Part shown: positions 14,867-22,139 of the stretch, piece by piece
Layout of the letters: each line of letters starts with the position of its first letter
Position numbering within the stretch: position 1 is the first letter of the stretch
From: Peptococcaceae bacterium UBA7702
Lineage (GTDB): Bacteria > Bacillota > Dehalobacteriia > UBA7702
Direction of reading: 5' to 3'
Length of the DNA: 38,307 nt
NCBI GenBank assembly: GCA_002482535.1
Contig: DLGE01000002.1
Span: 1 to 38,307, forward strand
Translations under genes and position numbers: made by a program
Notes under the pieces: generated by a model
Seen by the model: only the letters and a program-made list of their open reading frames with translations
Database searches by the model: none
What the model was told of the DNA's origin: nothing

Positions 14867-16041
14867 CAGAAACTGACCTGATCCAAGTGGTCCTTTAAGC
14901 GCTTTGCTGCCTCAATGACCCGGTCTTCGGCAATGGTCAGGGAAATCCTAAAATAGCCTTCGCCATTGGGGCCGTAACCGTTACCGGGAGTCAGCATCAC
15001 GGCGGTTTTTTCCAAAACGTATTCGGAAAAGCTTTCCGAGGTATACCCTTTGGGCACCGGCGCCCAGATGTAAAACGTGGCTTGGGGTTTTTTCAGCTGC
15101 CAGCCGAGGTCATTGAACACATCCACCACCACATCGCGGCGGCGGCTGTAGATTTGCTGCATTTCCCCGATGGCCGCGTCACCTTGGGCGAGGCCTTGCA
15201 TCGCGGCGTACTGTACCGCCTGGAAAGCGCCGGAATCGACGTTGCTCTTATAGCGGCCCAAGGTTTCGATGACCTTGGCGTTGCCCACGGCAAAGCCCAC
15301 GCGCCAGCCGGTCATATTAAAGGGCTTGGAAACGGAATTGAATTCGATGCCCACATCCTTTGCCCCTTCGACCTCCATAAAACTCGGGGGAACATAGCCG
15401 TCGTAGGAAACTTCGGAATAGGCGGCGTCGTGACAGATGATGATATCGTATTTTTTCGCAAAAGCGACGGCTTCCGCAAAGAATTCCTTTGTGGCCGTGG
15501 CTCCCGTGGGATTGTTGGGGTAGTTCAAAAACATCAACTTGGCCTTGGCGGCAATTTCCGCCGGGATGGCGGCAAAATCCGGCAGGTAGCCGTTTTCTTC
15601 TTTCAACGGCATATAGTAGGGTTCTCCTCCCGCCAGCATCGTACCGATGCCGTAAACGGGATAGCCGGGATCGGGAACCAAGTTGATATCGCCGGGATCC
15701 ACATAACAATAATTGATATTGGCAATCCCCTCTTTGGAACCGATCAGAGCCACCACTTCCGTTTTGGCGTCCAGCTCCACGCCGAAGCGTTTTTGATACC
15801 ATTGGGCCACGCTCTGGCGAAAGGAAAGCATCCCCACGGAAGAGGGATATTGATGATTGGCGGGGTTTTTGATCTCTTCCGCCATTTTTTCAACGATGAA
15901 ATCCGGCGTCGGCAAATCAGGGTCGCCGATGCCGAAACTGATCACATCAATGCCGCGGCTTTTCAATTCATCGATTTTTTTCTCGATGCGGGCAAAAAGA
16001 TAAGGAGGGATGCTCTGCATCCGTTTGGCTTCCTGTTTCAT
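14866..16041 (-). CDS. dapL: LL-diaminopimelate aminotransferase
   Basis: This 391-residue PLP fold-type I aminotransferase carries the substrate/PLP segment NYPNNPTGA (173-181) and the Schiff-base Lys239 in NSVSKPFNMTGWR. The opening RMQSIPPYLFARIEKK and IGDPDLPTP resemble LL-diaminopimelate aminotransferases of anaerobic Firmicutes, which make LL-DAP from tetrahydrodipicolinate in one step without succinyl or acetyl intermediates. The position next to dapF strengthens this call over a generic aspartate-type aminotransferase. The start is ATG 16041, with AAAGGAG eight bases upstream; the longer frame to 16098 runs back over the dapF stop and has no ribosome site. Gaps are 22 bp to dapF and a one-base overlap with ispE. 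Confidence 0.88.
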   Translation of the reverse strand: MKQEAKRMQSIPPYLFARIEKKIDELKSRGIDVISFGIGDPDLPTPDFIVEKMAEEIKNPANHQYPSSVGMLSFRQSVAQWYQKRFGVELDAKTEVVALIGSKEGIANINYCYVDPGDINLVPDPGYPVYGIGTMLAGGEPYYMPLKEENGYLPDFAAIPAEIAAKAKLMFLNYPNNPTGATATKEFFAEAVAFAKKYDIIICHDAAYSEVSYDGYVPPSFMEVEGAKDVGIEFNSVSKPFNMTGWRVGFAVGNAKVIETLGRYKSNVDSGAFQAVQYAAMQGLAQGDAAIGEMQQIYSRRRDVVVDVFNDLGWQLKKPQATFYIWAPVPKGYTSESFSEYVLEKTAVMLTPGNGYGPNGEGYFRISLTIAEDRVIEAAKRLKDHLDQVSF

Positions 16042-16063
16042 GTCGTGCTCCTTTCCTTCTCGT

Positions 16064-16909
16064 TCAAAGGTTATATTCGTAAATGCCCTCAGCCACAAAG
16101 GCCACAGGGCCTGTCATGACCACATGCTCATTTTCACTCCAGTGGCAGATCAAATCACCGCCGCGAAGGCGCACCGTGACTTCCCTGCCGGTGTAGCCAT
16201 TGAGCACCGATGCCACCACAGAGGCGCATGCTCCCGTGCCACAGGCTAAGGTTTCACCGCAGCCCCGCTCAAACACACGCACATTGATTTCCCCGTCGCT
16301 GACAATTTCCACAAATTCCACATTGGTCTTTTCCGGGAACAGGGAATCTTTTTCCAGCTTGGGGCCAAGGAGGTCAAAGGGCGCTTCGGTCAACTGCTTC
16401 CAAAAGGTTACCACGTGGGGATTTCCCATGGAAACGCAGCTCAATTCAATTTCCTCATCCTGAAACACGTAGGGGTAGCCAATGGCCTGCTCCCCGCCGA
16501 TATTCACCGGAATGGAGAGGGGATCAAGGCGGGGTACGCCCATATCCACTTCCACCTTTTCCACGATATCCCCGTGAAAGATAAGACGGGGGCGAATGGT
16601 GCCGGCGTCGGTTTCCACGGTCATTTCGGTTTTAGTAACAAAGCCATTTTTATGGACGTACGCCGCGAAGCAGCGGATGCCGTTGCCGCACATTTGAGCA
16701 AAGGTGCCGTCGCTGTTGATGATCCGCATCCGGATATCGCAGAGATCCGATGGGAGCACAATCAAAACACCGTCGGCGCCGATCCCGAAATGACGGTCGC
16801 AAACCTGCTTGGCAAAATCGCTGAGGTCTTCGGGAAGTTCGTTATGGATCCCGTCAAGGATGATAAAATCATTGCCGAGTCCGTTCATTTTGGTAAAATC
16901 AACTTTCAA
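16064..16909 (-). CDS. dapF: Diaminopimelate epimerase
   Basis: The 281-residue enzyme turns LL-DAP into meso-DAP, for lysine and for peptidoglycan cross-links. Its two catalytic cysteines are present: Cys74 in MCGNGIRC and Cys223 in LACGTGACAS. Translation is taken to start at TTG 16909, because GGAGG lies seven bases upstream and the peptide MKVDFTKMNGLGNDF matches the family's N-terminus; an in-frame ATG at 16930 would overlap the glnA stop and precede that ribosome site. Together with dapL it completes the aminotransferase variant of the DAP pathway. Confidence 0.97.
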   Translation of the reverse strand: MKVDFTKMNGLGNDFIILDGIHNELPEDLSDFAKQVCDRHFGIGADGVLIVLPSDLCDIRMRIINSDGTFAQMCGNGIRCFAAYVHKNGFVTKTEMTVETDAGTIRPRLIFHGDIVEKVEVDMGVPRLDPLSIPVNIGGEQAIGYPYVFQDEEIELSCVSMGNPHVVTFWKQLTEAPFDLLGPKLEKDSLFPEKTNVEFVEIVSDGEINVRVFERGCGETLACGTGACASVVASVLNGYTGREVTVRLRGGDLICHWSENEHVVMTGPVAFVAEGIYEYNL

Positions 16910-16926
16910 GGGAATTCCTCCGTTTA

Positions 16927-18261
16927 TCAATATTTGGCCAGATATTGCTCAATTTCCCACGGCGTTACGGTGCTGTTAAAAGCGGCAAATTCTCCTCTTT
17001 TGGCCTCGCAGAAGCAGGCAGTCACATGTTCGCCCAGAGTATCTACGATAACGTCGTCTTTTAAAAGTTCCCCCACGGCCTCATCAAGGGAATGGGGCAG
17101 GCAATCGATGCCCAGCTCTTTGCGGTCGGCGGCGGTCAATTGATAGAGGTTGCGGTCGCAGGCCGGAGGCGGCTCAATTTTATTTTTGATGCCGTCGAGA
17201 CCGGCGGCGAGCATCACCGCTTCCGCCAGATAAGGATTGGCGGCGGGATCGGGGGAACGCAGTTCCAGCCGGGTGGAATTACCGCGCTTGGCGGGAACGC
17301 GCACAAGAGGGCTGCGGTTCTTCCCGGACCAGGCGATGTAAACCGGCGCTTCGTAGCCGGTGATCAAGCGCTTGTAGGAATTGACCACGGGGTTGGTGAT
17401 GGCGGTAAAGGCTTTCACATGTTTCAGCAGACCGCCAATATAATAATACGCGGTTTCAGACAGTTCGTTCTTGCCGTTTTCATCAAAAAAGACGTTGTTG
17501 CCTTCTTTATCGCAAAGGCTTTGGTTCATGTGCATACCGCTGCCGGCGATGCCCTCGATGGGTTTGGGCATAAAGGTGGCATGGAGGCCGTGACGGGAAG
17601 CCACAGAGCGCACGATCAATTTAAAGGTCTGGATGCGGTCGGCGGCGGCCAGGGCTTCGCCGTATTTAAAGTCAATTTCATGCTGGCCCGGAGCGCATTC
17701 GTGGTGAGACGCCTCCACTTCGTAGCCCATTTCTTCCAGGGAATTGACCATTTCCCGGCGGGCATAGGAACCCTGATCCACAGGGGAAAGATCGAAATAG
17801 CCGGCCTGGTCATGGGTGGTCAAGGTAGGAGCACCGTCGCTGTCGGTACGGAAAAGGAAAAATTCCGCTTCCGGGCCGACATTTAAAATGTATCCCATAT
17901 CCGCCGCTTTTTTTAGCGTTTTTCTCAAAACGCAGCGGGGGTCACCGATGAACGGCTCTCCATTGCTGTCGTGAACATCGCAGATCAGACGGGCGATGGA
18001 GCCTTCCGAATAATCCCAGGGGAAATGCTGCCAAGTATCGAAATCCGGTTTCAGATACATGTCGCTTTCCTCAATGCGGGCAAAGCCTTCCACGGAAGAG
18101 CCGTCAAACATGATTTCGCCGTTGAGGGCTTTTTCCAACTGGGAAACAGGCAGGCTGACATTTTTCAGGATACCGAAGACATCGCTGAACTGCATACGAA
18201 TAAAGCGTATGTTGCGCTCCTCGACCTCGGCCATTATTTGATCTGCGGTATATCTACCCAT
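16927..18261 (-). CDS. glnA: Glutamine synthetase, type I (alpha)
   Basis: The 444-residue protein makes glutamine from glutamate, ammonia and ATP. It has the Firmicute GSI-alpha length, the FDGSSVEGFARIEESDM loop (52-68), the metal/glutamate segments PEAEFF and HHECAPGQHEIDF, and NPYLAEA near the C-terminus. The region that is adenylylated in GSI-beta reads NLYQLTAAD; with no adenylyltransferase seen and this length, feedback control is the more likely mode. GGAGGTG lies six bases before the ATG. No GlnR-type operator was seen upstream. It heads an apparent operon with dapF 17 bp downstream. Confidence 0.97.
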   Translation of the reverse strand: MGRYTADQIMAEVEERNIRFIRMQFSDVFGILKNVSLPVSQLEKALNGEIMFDGSSVEGFARIEESDMYLKPDFDTWQHFPWDYSEGSIARLICDVHDSNGEPFIGDPRCVLRKTLKKAADMGYILNVGPEAEFFLFRTDSDGAPTLTTHDQAGYFDLSPVDQGSYARREMVNSLEEMGYEVEASHHECAPGQHEIDFKYGEALAAADRIQTFKLIVRSVASRHGLHATFMPKPIEGIAGSGMHMNQSLCDKEGNNVFFDENGKNELSETAYYYIGGLLKHVKAFTAITNPVVNSYKRLITGYEAPVYIAWSGKNRSPLVRVPAKRGNSTRLELRSPDPAANPYLAEAVMLAAGLDGIKNKIEPPPACDRNLYQLTAADRKELGIDCLPHSLDEAVGELLKDDVIVDTLGEHVTACFCEAKRGEFAAFNSTVTPWEIEQYLAKY

Positions 18262-18308
18262 CAGAACACCTCCAAAATCCTTGGTTATAAAAAAACCATA
18301 TTATTTAT

Positions 18309-18336
18309 AGTATACAATAAACTCCTTTTATTGCAA
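18309..18336 (-). promoter_or_regulatory. Sigma-A promoter of glnA
   Basis: On the minus strand TTGCAA (18331-18336), a 16-bp spacer and TATACT (18309-18314) form a plausible vegetative promoter about 50 bases before the glnA start. Confidence 0.6.
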
Positions 18337-18413
18337 AGAGTATTTTCCTGTTTCCGTCATATTTTCACTGATTTTTGCTATAAATAGAACAAAGAATGAA
18401 CCCGAGGTGTCCC

Positions 18414-19007
18414 ATGAGCAAACGCAGTCACCACAGACCCGCCAACACGGTCAACATCAACGAATTGGCGGAAGCATTGAATAAAGCGGGCTATTCTCAA
18501 TCCAACAATAACATGGCCGGACTCCCTCCGGGCATGGGCGGACAGCAAAATGGCGCCAATCCCCTGGGCGGCCTATTTGGTGGGGGCGGCAATAATTCTC
18601 CCAATAATATCACCAACAGCCTCGGCGCCCTCACCAGTATTTTGGGAGGCCAAGGCGGCCAGATGCCGAACATGGGCGCCATGGCTGGCATGGGCGGTAT
18701 GGGTGGTATGCCCAGTATGGGCGGTATGGGTGGTATGCCCGGTATGGGTGGTATGCCCGGTATGGGCGGTATGCCCCAAATGCCGATGAACCAGGGGATG
18801 CCGCAGATGCCGCCAACAAATGCCTTCGCCAACAGCGCGTCTCCCTCCTACGCACCACCGGCGGCCCCCCGCCCGCAGCAAACGACTCAGGCGGCAACGC
18901 CGCCAAGCCAGGGGACGCAGCCGACGCAGCCGGCACCAACCACGGACATGGAAATGATCAAAGATCTTTTTAAAGAAATTTTAGAAATCCTAAAAGAAAA
19001 GGAATAG
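18414..19007 (+). CDS. Gly/Met/Pro-rich low-complexity protein of unknown function
   Basis: The 197-residue product has three parts: a polar N-terminus (SKRSHHRPANTVNINELAEALNKAGY) that may form a short helical domain, a central Gly/Met/Asn/Pro-rich tract with GMGGMP hexapeptide repeats (about residues 95-125), and a Pro/Gln/Thr-rich linker leading to a C-terminal amphipathic helix (MEMIKDLFKEILEILKEKE, 19 residues). No signal peptide or membrane segment is seen. The start is taken at ATG 18414 with GAGGTG seven bases upstream; an ATG at 18396 lacks a ribosome site. It is divergent from glnA. The two helical ends joined by a flexible middle suggest a scaffold or a spore-coat-like protein, but that is a guess. 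Confidence 0.75.
   Translation: MSKRSHHRPANTVNINELAEALNKAGYSQSNNNMAGLPPGMGGQQNGANPLGGLFGGGGNNSPNNITNSLGALTSILGGQGGQMPNMGAMAGMGGMGGMPSMGGMGGMPGMGGMPGMGGMPQMPMNQGMPQMPPTNAFANSASPSYAPPAAPRPQQTTQAATPPSQGTQPTQPAPTTDMEMIKDLFKEILEILKEKE
18696..18776 (+). repeat. 18-bp tandem repeats encoding GMGGMP
   Basis: The unit GGTATGGGTGGTATGCCC occurs at 18696-18713, 18723-18740 and 18741-18758, and with one change at 18759-18776; a nine-base half-unit sits after the first. Near-identity at DNA level suggests recent slippage. Confidence 0.85.
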
Positions 19008-19075
19008 AGCACAAAACATCGTTCACCGTCCCATCCGGCGATGTCCTCAGCACCCCAGGAAAAACGAAAGAAAAT

Positions 19076-19116
19076 AGACGCCGACAGCAGGGCCAAAAGA
19101 TCCCTGCCCGGCGTCT
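19076..19116. terminator. Bidirectional terminator between the Gly/Met-rich gene and lgt
   Basis: GACGCCG (19077-19083) and CGGCGTC (19109-19115) enclose CAGGG/CCCTG. T-rich sequence follows on both strands, serving the convergent genes ending at 19007 and 19125. Confidence 0.8.
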
Positions 19117-19124
19117 TTGCCGTT

Positions 19125-19973
19125 TTATTTCTTTTTTTTCGTATTTTTTATATGCTTCGCTTCCTGTGTATTTTTTGTTTTTACCGACTTCCCCGGTTTT
19201 TTCGCTGTTGACGCTTTCTTCCCATGATCCAAGGGGCTCGCTTTCCGGTTGCGGTATAGGAGGATTGCCCCGGCGATGACGATCAGCACGACGCTGAGGA
19301 CCTGTGCCTGACGCAGGGGGCCGATCATCAGACTGTCCATACGCAGGCCTTCGATGAAGAAGCGACCGACAGAATAGGCGATCAAATAGACCAAAACCAC
19401 ATTGCCGTTGCGCTTCGACTTTTTAAATAGCGCCATCAAAAGGATAAAAACAAGCAAATCCCAAAGGGATTCATAGAGAAAGGTCGGATGATGGAGCTCT
19501 TGGTCGGCGGCAACGTGAATGCCCCAAGGAAGCGTCGTGACGCTGCCGTAGGCTTCACCGTTTAAATAATTCCCCCAACGACCGATGGCTTGTCCCAAAA
19601 CCACGGCGGGGGCGAAACAGTCGAGAACGCCGAAGAAATCCATCTGATACTTGCGGCAGCCGATGAAGATGACGAGGATCCCGGCGAGGAGGCCGCCGTG
19701 GATGGCAAGGCCGCCCCGCCAGGTTTGAAAGATCAGGAGGGGATCATCGGCATACATCCCCGTATCCCAGCTGAAAATCACGTAATAGAGCCTGGCGCCC
19801 ACAACGGCGCAGGGAATGAGTAGCAAAAAGATCGTCCAAAGATGATCGATATCATAACCCCTCTTGGTCGCCAAGAACTGCACCAAAAAGACACCGATGA
19901 TAAAGGCGGCGCTGATCAAAATGCCATACCAATGAATGGGCCAGGAACCGATGGTGAACGCAACTGAATTCAT
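19125..19973 (-). CDS. lgt: Prolipoprotein diacylglyceryl transferase
   Basis: The 282-residue integral membrane enzyme adds diacylglycerol to the lipobox cysteine of prelipoproteins. The Lgt signature GQAIGRWGNYLNGEAYG lies at residues 127-143, the conserved GGLAIHGG at 87-94, and about seven hydrophobic helices are present. The start is ATG 19973, six bases after GGAGG; an ATG at 19985 precedes that site. The C-terminus ends in an unusually long tail of about 45 residues rich in Lys (KKASTAKKPGK, KNTKKKK), probably cytoplasmic and disordered. It appears to be a single-gene unit. Confidence 0.96.
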   Translation of the reverse strand: MNSVAFTIGSWPIHWYGILISAAFIIGVFLVQFLATKRGYDIDHLWTIFLLLIPCAVVGARLYYVIFSWDTGMYADDPLLIFQTWRGGLAIHGGLLAGILVIFIGCRKYQMDFFGVLDCFAPAVVLGQAIGRWGNYLNGEAYGSVTTLPWGIHVAADQELHHPTFLYESLWDLLVFILLMALFKKSKRNGNVVLVYLIAYSVGRFFIEGLRMDSLMIGPLRQAQVLSVVLIVIAGAILLYRNRKASPLDHGKKASTAKKPGKSVKTKNTQEAKHIKNTKKKK

Positions 19974-20095
19974 ATTCGCCTCCATAAATTATGTTTATTT
20001 TACCAAAAGGAAGCTGTTCTTTCAACCTTTTCACAAAAACATGACAGAAAATCAGCAAATCCGCCAAAAGAATAAATAAAGATACGGAAAAAGAG

Positions 20096-20126
20096 TTGAC
20101 TTTGACCCAAGTTCAAAGTATATAAT
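20096..20126 (+). promoter_or_regulatory. Promoter of the EamA pair with an operator in the spacer
   Basis: TTGACT (20096-20101) with TATATA (20119-20124, 17-bp spacer) or TATAAT (20121-20126, 19 bp) forms a sigma-A promoter. The spacer is filled by the inverted repeat CTTTGA-N7-TCAAAG (20100-20118), a likely operator that would occlude RNA polymerase. Confidence 0.65.
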
Positions 20127-20168
20127 AATGTTATGTTTGTGTAAAACGGAAAAGAAAGGGTACGATTC

Positions 20169-21110
20169 ATGGAAACGAACAAAAAAGGAGTCATTCTCTG
20201 TCTCCTTGCAGCCTTTTGCTATGCCCTCGGTCCCATCATTGGCAAACTGCTTTACAGCACGGGTTTTCCCTGGCAGGTGGTGGTCTGCTGCCGGGGCATG
20301 ATCCCGGCAGTTCTCGTCTTTTTGTTCGCGCTGTTTTTTGCCAGAAACGTCTTTCAGATCAAAAAGGAACACCTTCATCTGTTCTTATTGAATGGCCTCT
20401 GTTTTGGTCTCATCTCGCTTTGTAATTACTGCGCTCTTTATTATATCAACGCTTCCGTGGCAACGGTTCTCCTCTATACGCTGCCCGTCTTCACGGTGCT
20501 GCTCTCCCGCTTCATGCTGAAGGAAAAATTCAGCGTCACCAAAATCATCGCCATGGTGCTGGTTTTTTGTGGTACGGTGCTCATCATCAACCTCACCAAC
20601 ATGGAGGATATCGCCGCCCATCCCGGCACTATGATATTCGGCATCCCCTCGGTGGTATTCGGTATCATACTCGGCTTGCTGTCCGGGCTTTTAAGCTCTT
20701 TGTATACGATTTTCACCAGAAAACTCAACTGCCATTACGAAGGTTGGACCGTCAATTCCTGGTGTTACTTTTTGGGATTTCCCGTTTTTCTGCTCGTCGG
20801 CGCCGGGCCCATCGCGTCCTTCCCCTGGCAGCCAAGCCTGGTCTTTTTCATCATCATCACGGCCCTCGTCGGCCTTGCCGCCTATTCCCTTTATTCCCTC
20901 AGCATGCAATACATCAACGCCGGCAAGGCAAGTTTGCTGGTCAGCTTGGATCCCGTGATCAGCGTCACCCTGTCCGTGGTGATTTTAGGCGAAGCCCTCA
21001 CCCTTTTACAGCTTTTGGGCTGCCTTTTGGTGGGCGGCGGCATCCTCGTTATGGAGCGGGGCTACGCCTGTTACCGCTATTTTCAATGTCGTAAGGAGAA
21101 TGCTTCATGA
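20169..21110 (+). CDS. EamA-family (DMT superfamily) transporter, first of a pair
   Basis: The 313-residue protein has ten hydrophobic segments in two EamA repeats, the pattern of drug/metabolite transporters such as RhaT, RarD and YdcZ relatives. It starts METNKKGVILCLLAAFCYAL. It overlaps the next gene by four bases (ATGA), so both are translationally coupled and may form a heteromeric permease or two related exporters. Substrate unknown. The promoter with a palindrome between -35 and -10 indicates repression by an unidentified regulator. Confidence 0.88.
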   Translation: METNKKGVILCLLAAFCYALGPIIGKLLYSTGFPWQVVVCCRGMIPAVLVFLFALFFARNVFQIKKEHLHLFLLNGLCFGLISLCNYCALYYINASVATVLLYTLPVFTVLLSRFMLKEKFSVTKIIAMVLVFCGTVLIINLTNMEDIAAHPGTMIFGIPSVVFGIILGLLSGLLSSLYTIFTRKLNCHYEGWTVNSWCYFLGFPVFLLVGAGPIASFPWQPSLVFFIIITALVGLAAYSLYSLSMQYINAGKASLLVSLDPVISVTLSVVILGEALTLLQLLGCLLVGGGILVMERGYACYRYFQCRKENAS

Positions 21111-22069
21111 GCAAAAAAGGGCTGAAAGGCCTTATGTTCGTTATTCTATCCAGTTTCCTCTGGGCTGTTACGGGGATTATCAGCAAAGCTCTTTTCAATG
21201 AGGGCGGAACGCCGATTTTAATGATTTTCACCCGCAATATGGTGGGTGTTTTCTGCCTTGCCCTGTTTTTCTGTTTCTACAACAGAAAACTGTTTCGCCT
21301 GGATAAAGCTTATTTGAAGCCGCTAATTCTTTGCAGCGTGTTTCTTTTCATCTATTCCGCGTCCTATTTTTTCAGTATTTACTATCTCGATGTCTCCGTC
21401 GCCATGGTGCTGCTTTATATGTATCCCACCATTGTGGCCGTGTCCTCCGTCTTTGTCTTCAAAGAACGCCTCACCGTTAAAATCATCGCCGCGCTGCTAT
21501 TGACCGCCTGCGGCATGGTGCTGACGCTGAATCTGCTTTCCCGGGGTATCGGCGAGGTGTCCTCCCTCGGCCTGCTGCTCAGTTTTTCCTCAGCCTTCGG
21601 GGCAGCTTGGTATAGCATCTATGTAAAAAAGCTCTCCGTGGCCTACCACGCCACCACCATCAATTTTTACGGTCTGCTGCTCACGGTTTTCGGCTACGGC
21701 ATTTTAGCGCTGTTTTCCCTGAAGAACGGTTTCCTCTCCACCCCCGAACTGGCCGGCTCCGTTGCCATGGCCTTTCCTTACGTCGGCGGCCTGCTCTTAT
21801 TCGCCATTGGCGTAACCTACCTTTCGCCAAGCTTCGCTTCAATTTTTGGTTCCACGGAACCGGTTTTCGGCACGGTCATGGCCGTAATTTTCCTAGGCGA
21901 CGTGATCTCTGTCAGTCAGATTGCCGGCATCGCCCTGGTCTTTTCCGCCATCATCATCCTACAGCTGCCGTTCAAGAGAAAACGCTTAGATAAAGAGAAA
22001 GAAGAGGAAGAAGAGGAGCGAACCAAAAATACACCCTGTGAATGTCCCAATACCATCCACGGTGTTTGA
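21107..22069 (+). CDS. EamA-family (DMT superfamily) transporter, second of a pair
   Basis: The 320-residue product again has ten membrane segments (two EamA repeats) and is paralogous to the preceding protein (shared pattern YYLDVSVAMVLLYMYP against YYINASVATVLLYTLP). It ends in a highly charged tail with six consecutive Glu residues and two cysteines (CECP), absent from its partner. AAGGAG lies eight bases before the ATG. A terminator follows at 22091-22122. Confidence 0.88.
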   Translation: MSKKGLKGLMFVILSSFLWAVTGIISKALFNEGGTPILMIFTRNMVGVFCLALFFCFYNRKLFRLDKAYLKPLILCSVFLFIYSASYFFSIYYLDVSVAMVLLYMYPTIVAVSSVFVFKERLTVKIIAALLLTACGMVLTLNLLSRGIGEVSSLGLLLSFSSAFGAAWYSIYVKKLSVAYHATTINFYGLLLTVFGYGILALFSLKNGFLSTPELAGSVAMAFPYVGGLLLFAIGVTYLSPSFASIFGSTEPVFGTVMAVIFLGDVISVSQIAGIALVFSAIIILQLPFKRKRLDKEKEEEEEERTKNTPCECPNTIHGV

Positions 22070-22090
22070 CAGGCCTTTCACAAAAATAAT

Positions 22091-22122
22091 ATACCCTCTC
22101 ACGGTATAACCGGAGAGGGTAT
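22091..22122. terminator. Bidirectional terminator between the EamA pair and nrdJ
   Basis: ATACCCTCTC (22091-22100) and GAGAGGGTAT (22113-22122) form a ten-bp stem; TTTCTTTT follows on the plus strand and TATTATTTTTG on the minus strand. Confidence 0.88.
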
Positions 22123-22139
22123 TTCTTTTATTCACTTCA

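Noticed and set aside
18262..18395. GlnR operator before glnA
   Set aside because: No TGTNA-N7-TNACA repeat could be found in this gap.
18696..18776. CRISPR-like array
   Set aside because: The repeats are 18 bp, contiguous, in frame and coding; no spacers or cas genes exist in the window.
18573..18939. Leftward frames across the Gly/Met repeat gene
   Set aside because: They are low-complexity mirror frames of the repeat tract (His/Thr or Tyr/Pro repeats) with no ribosome site.
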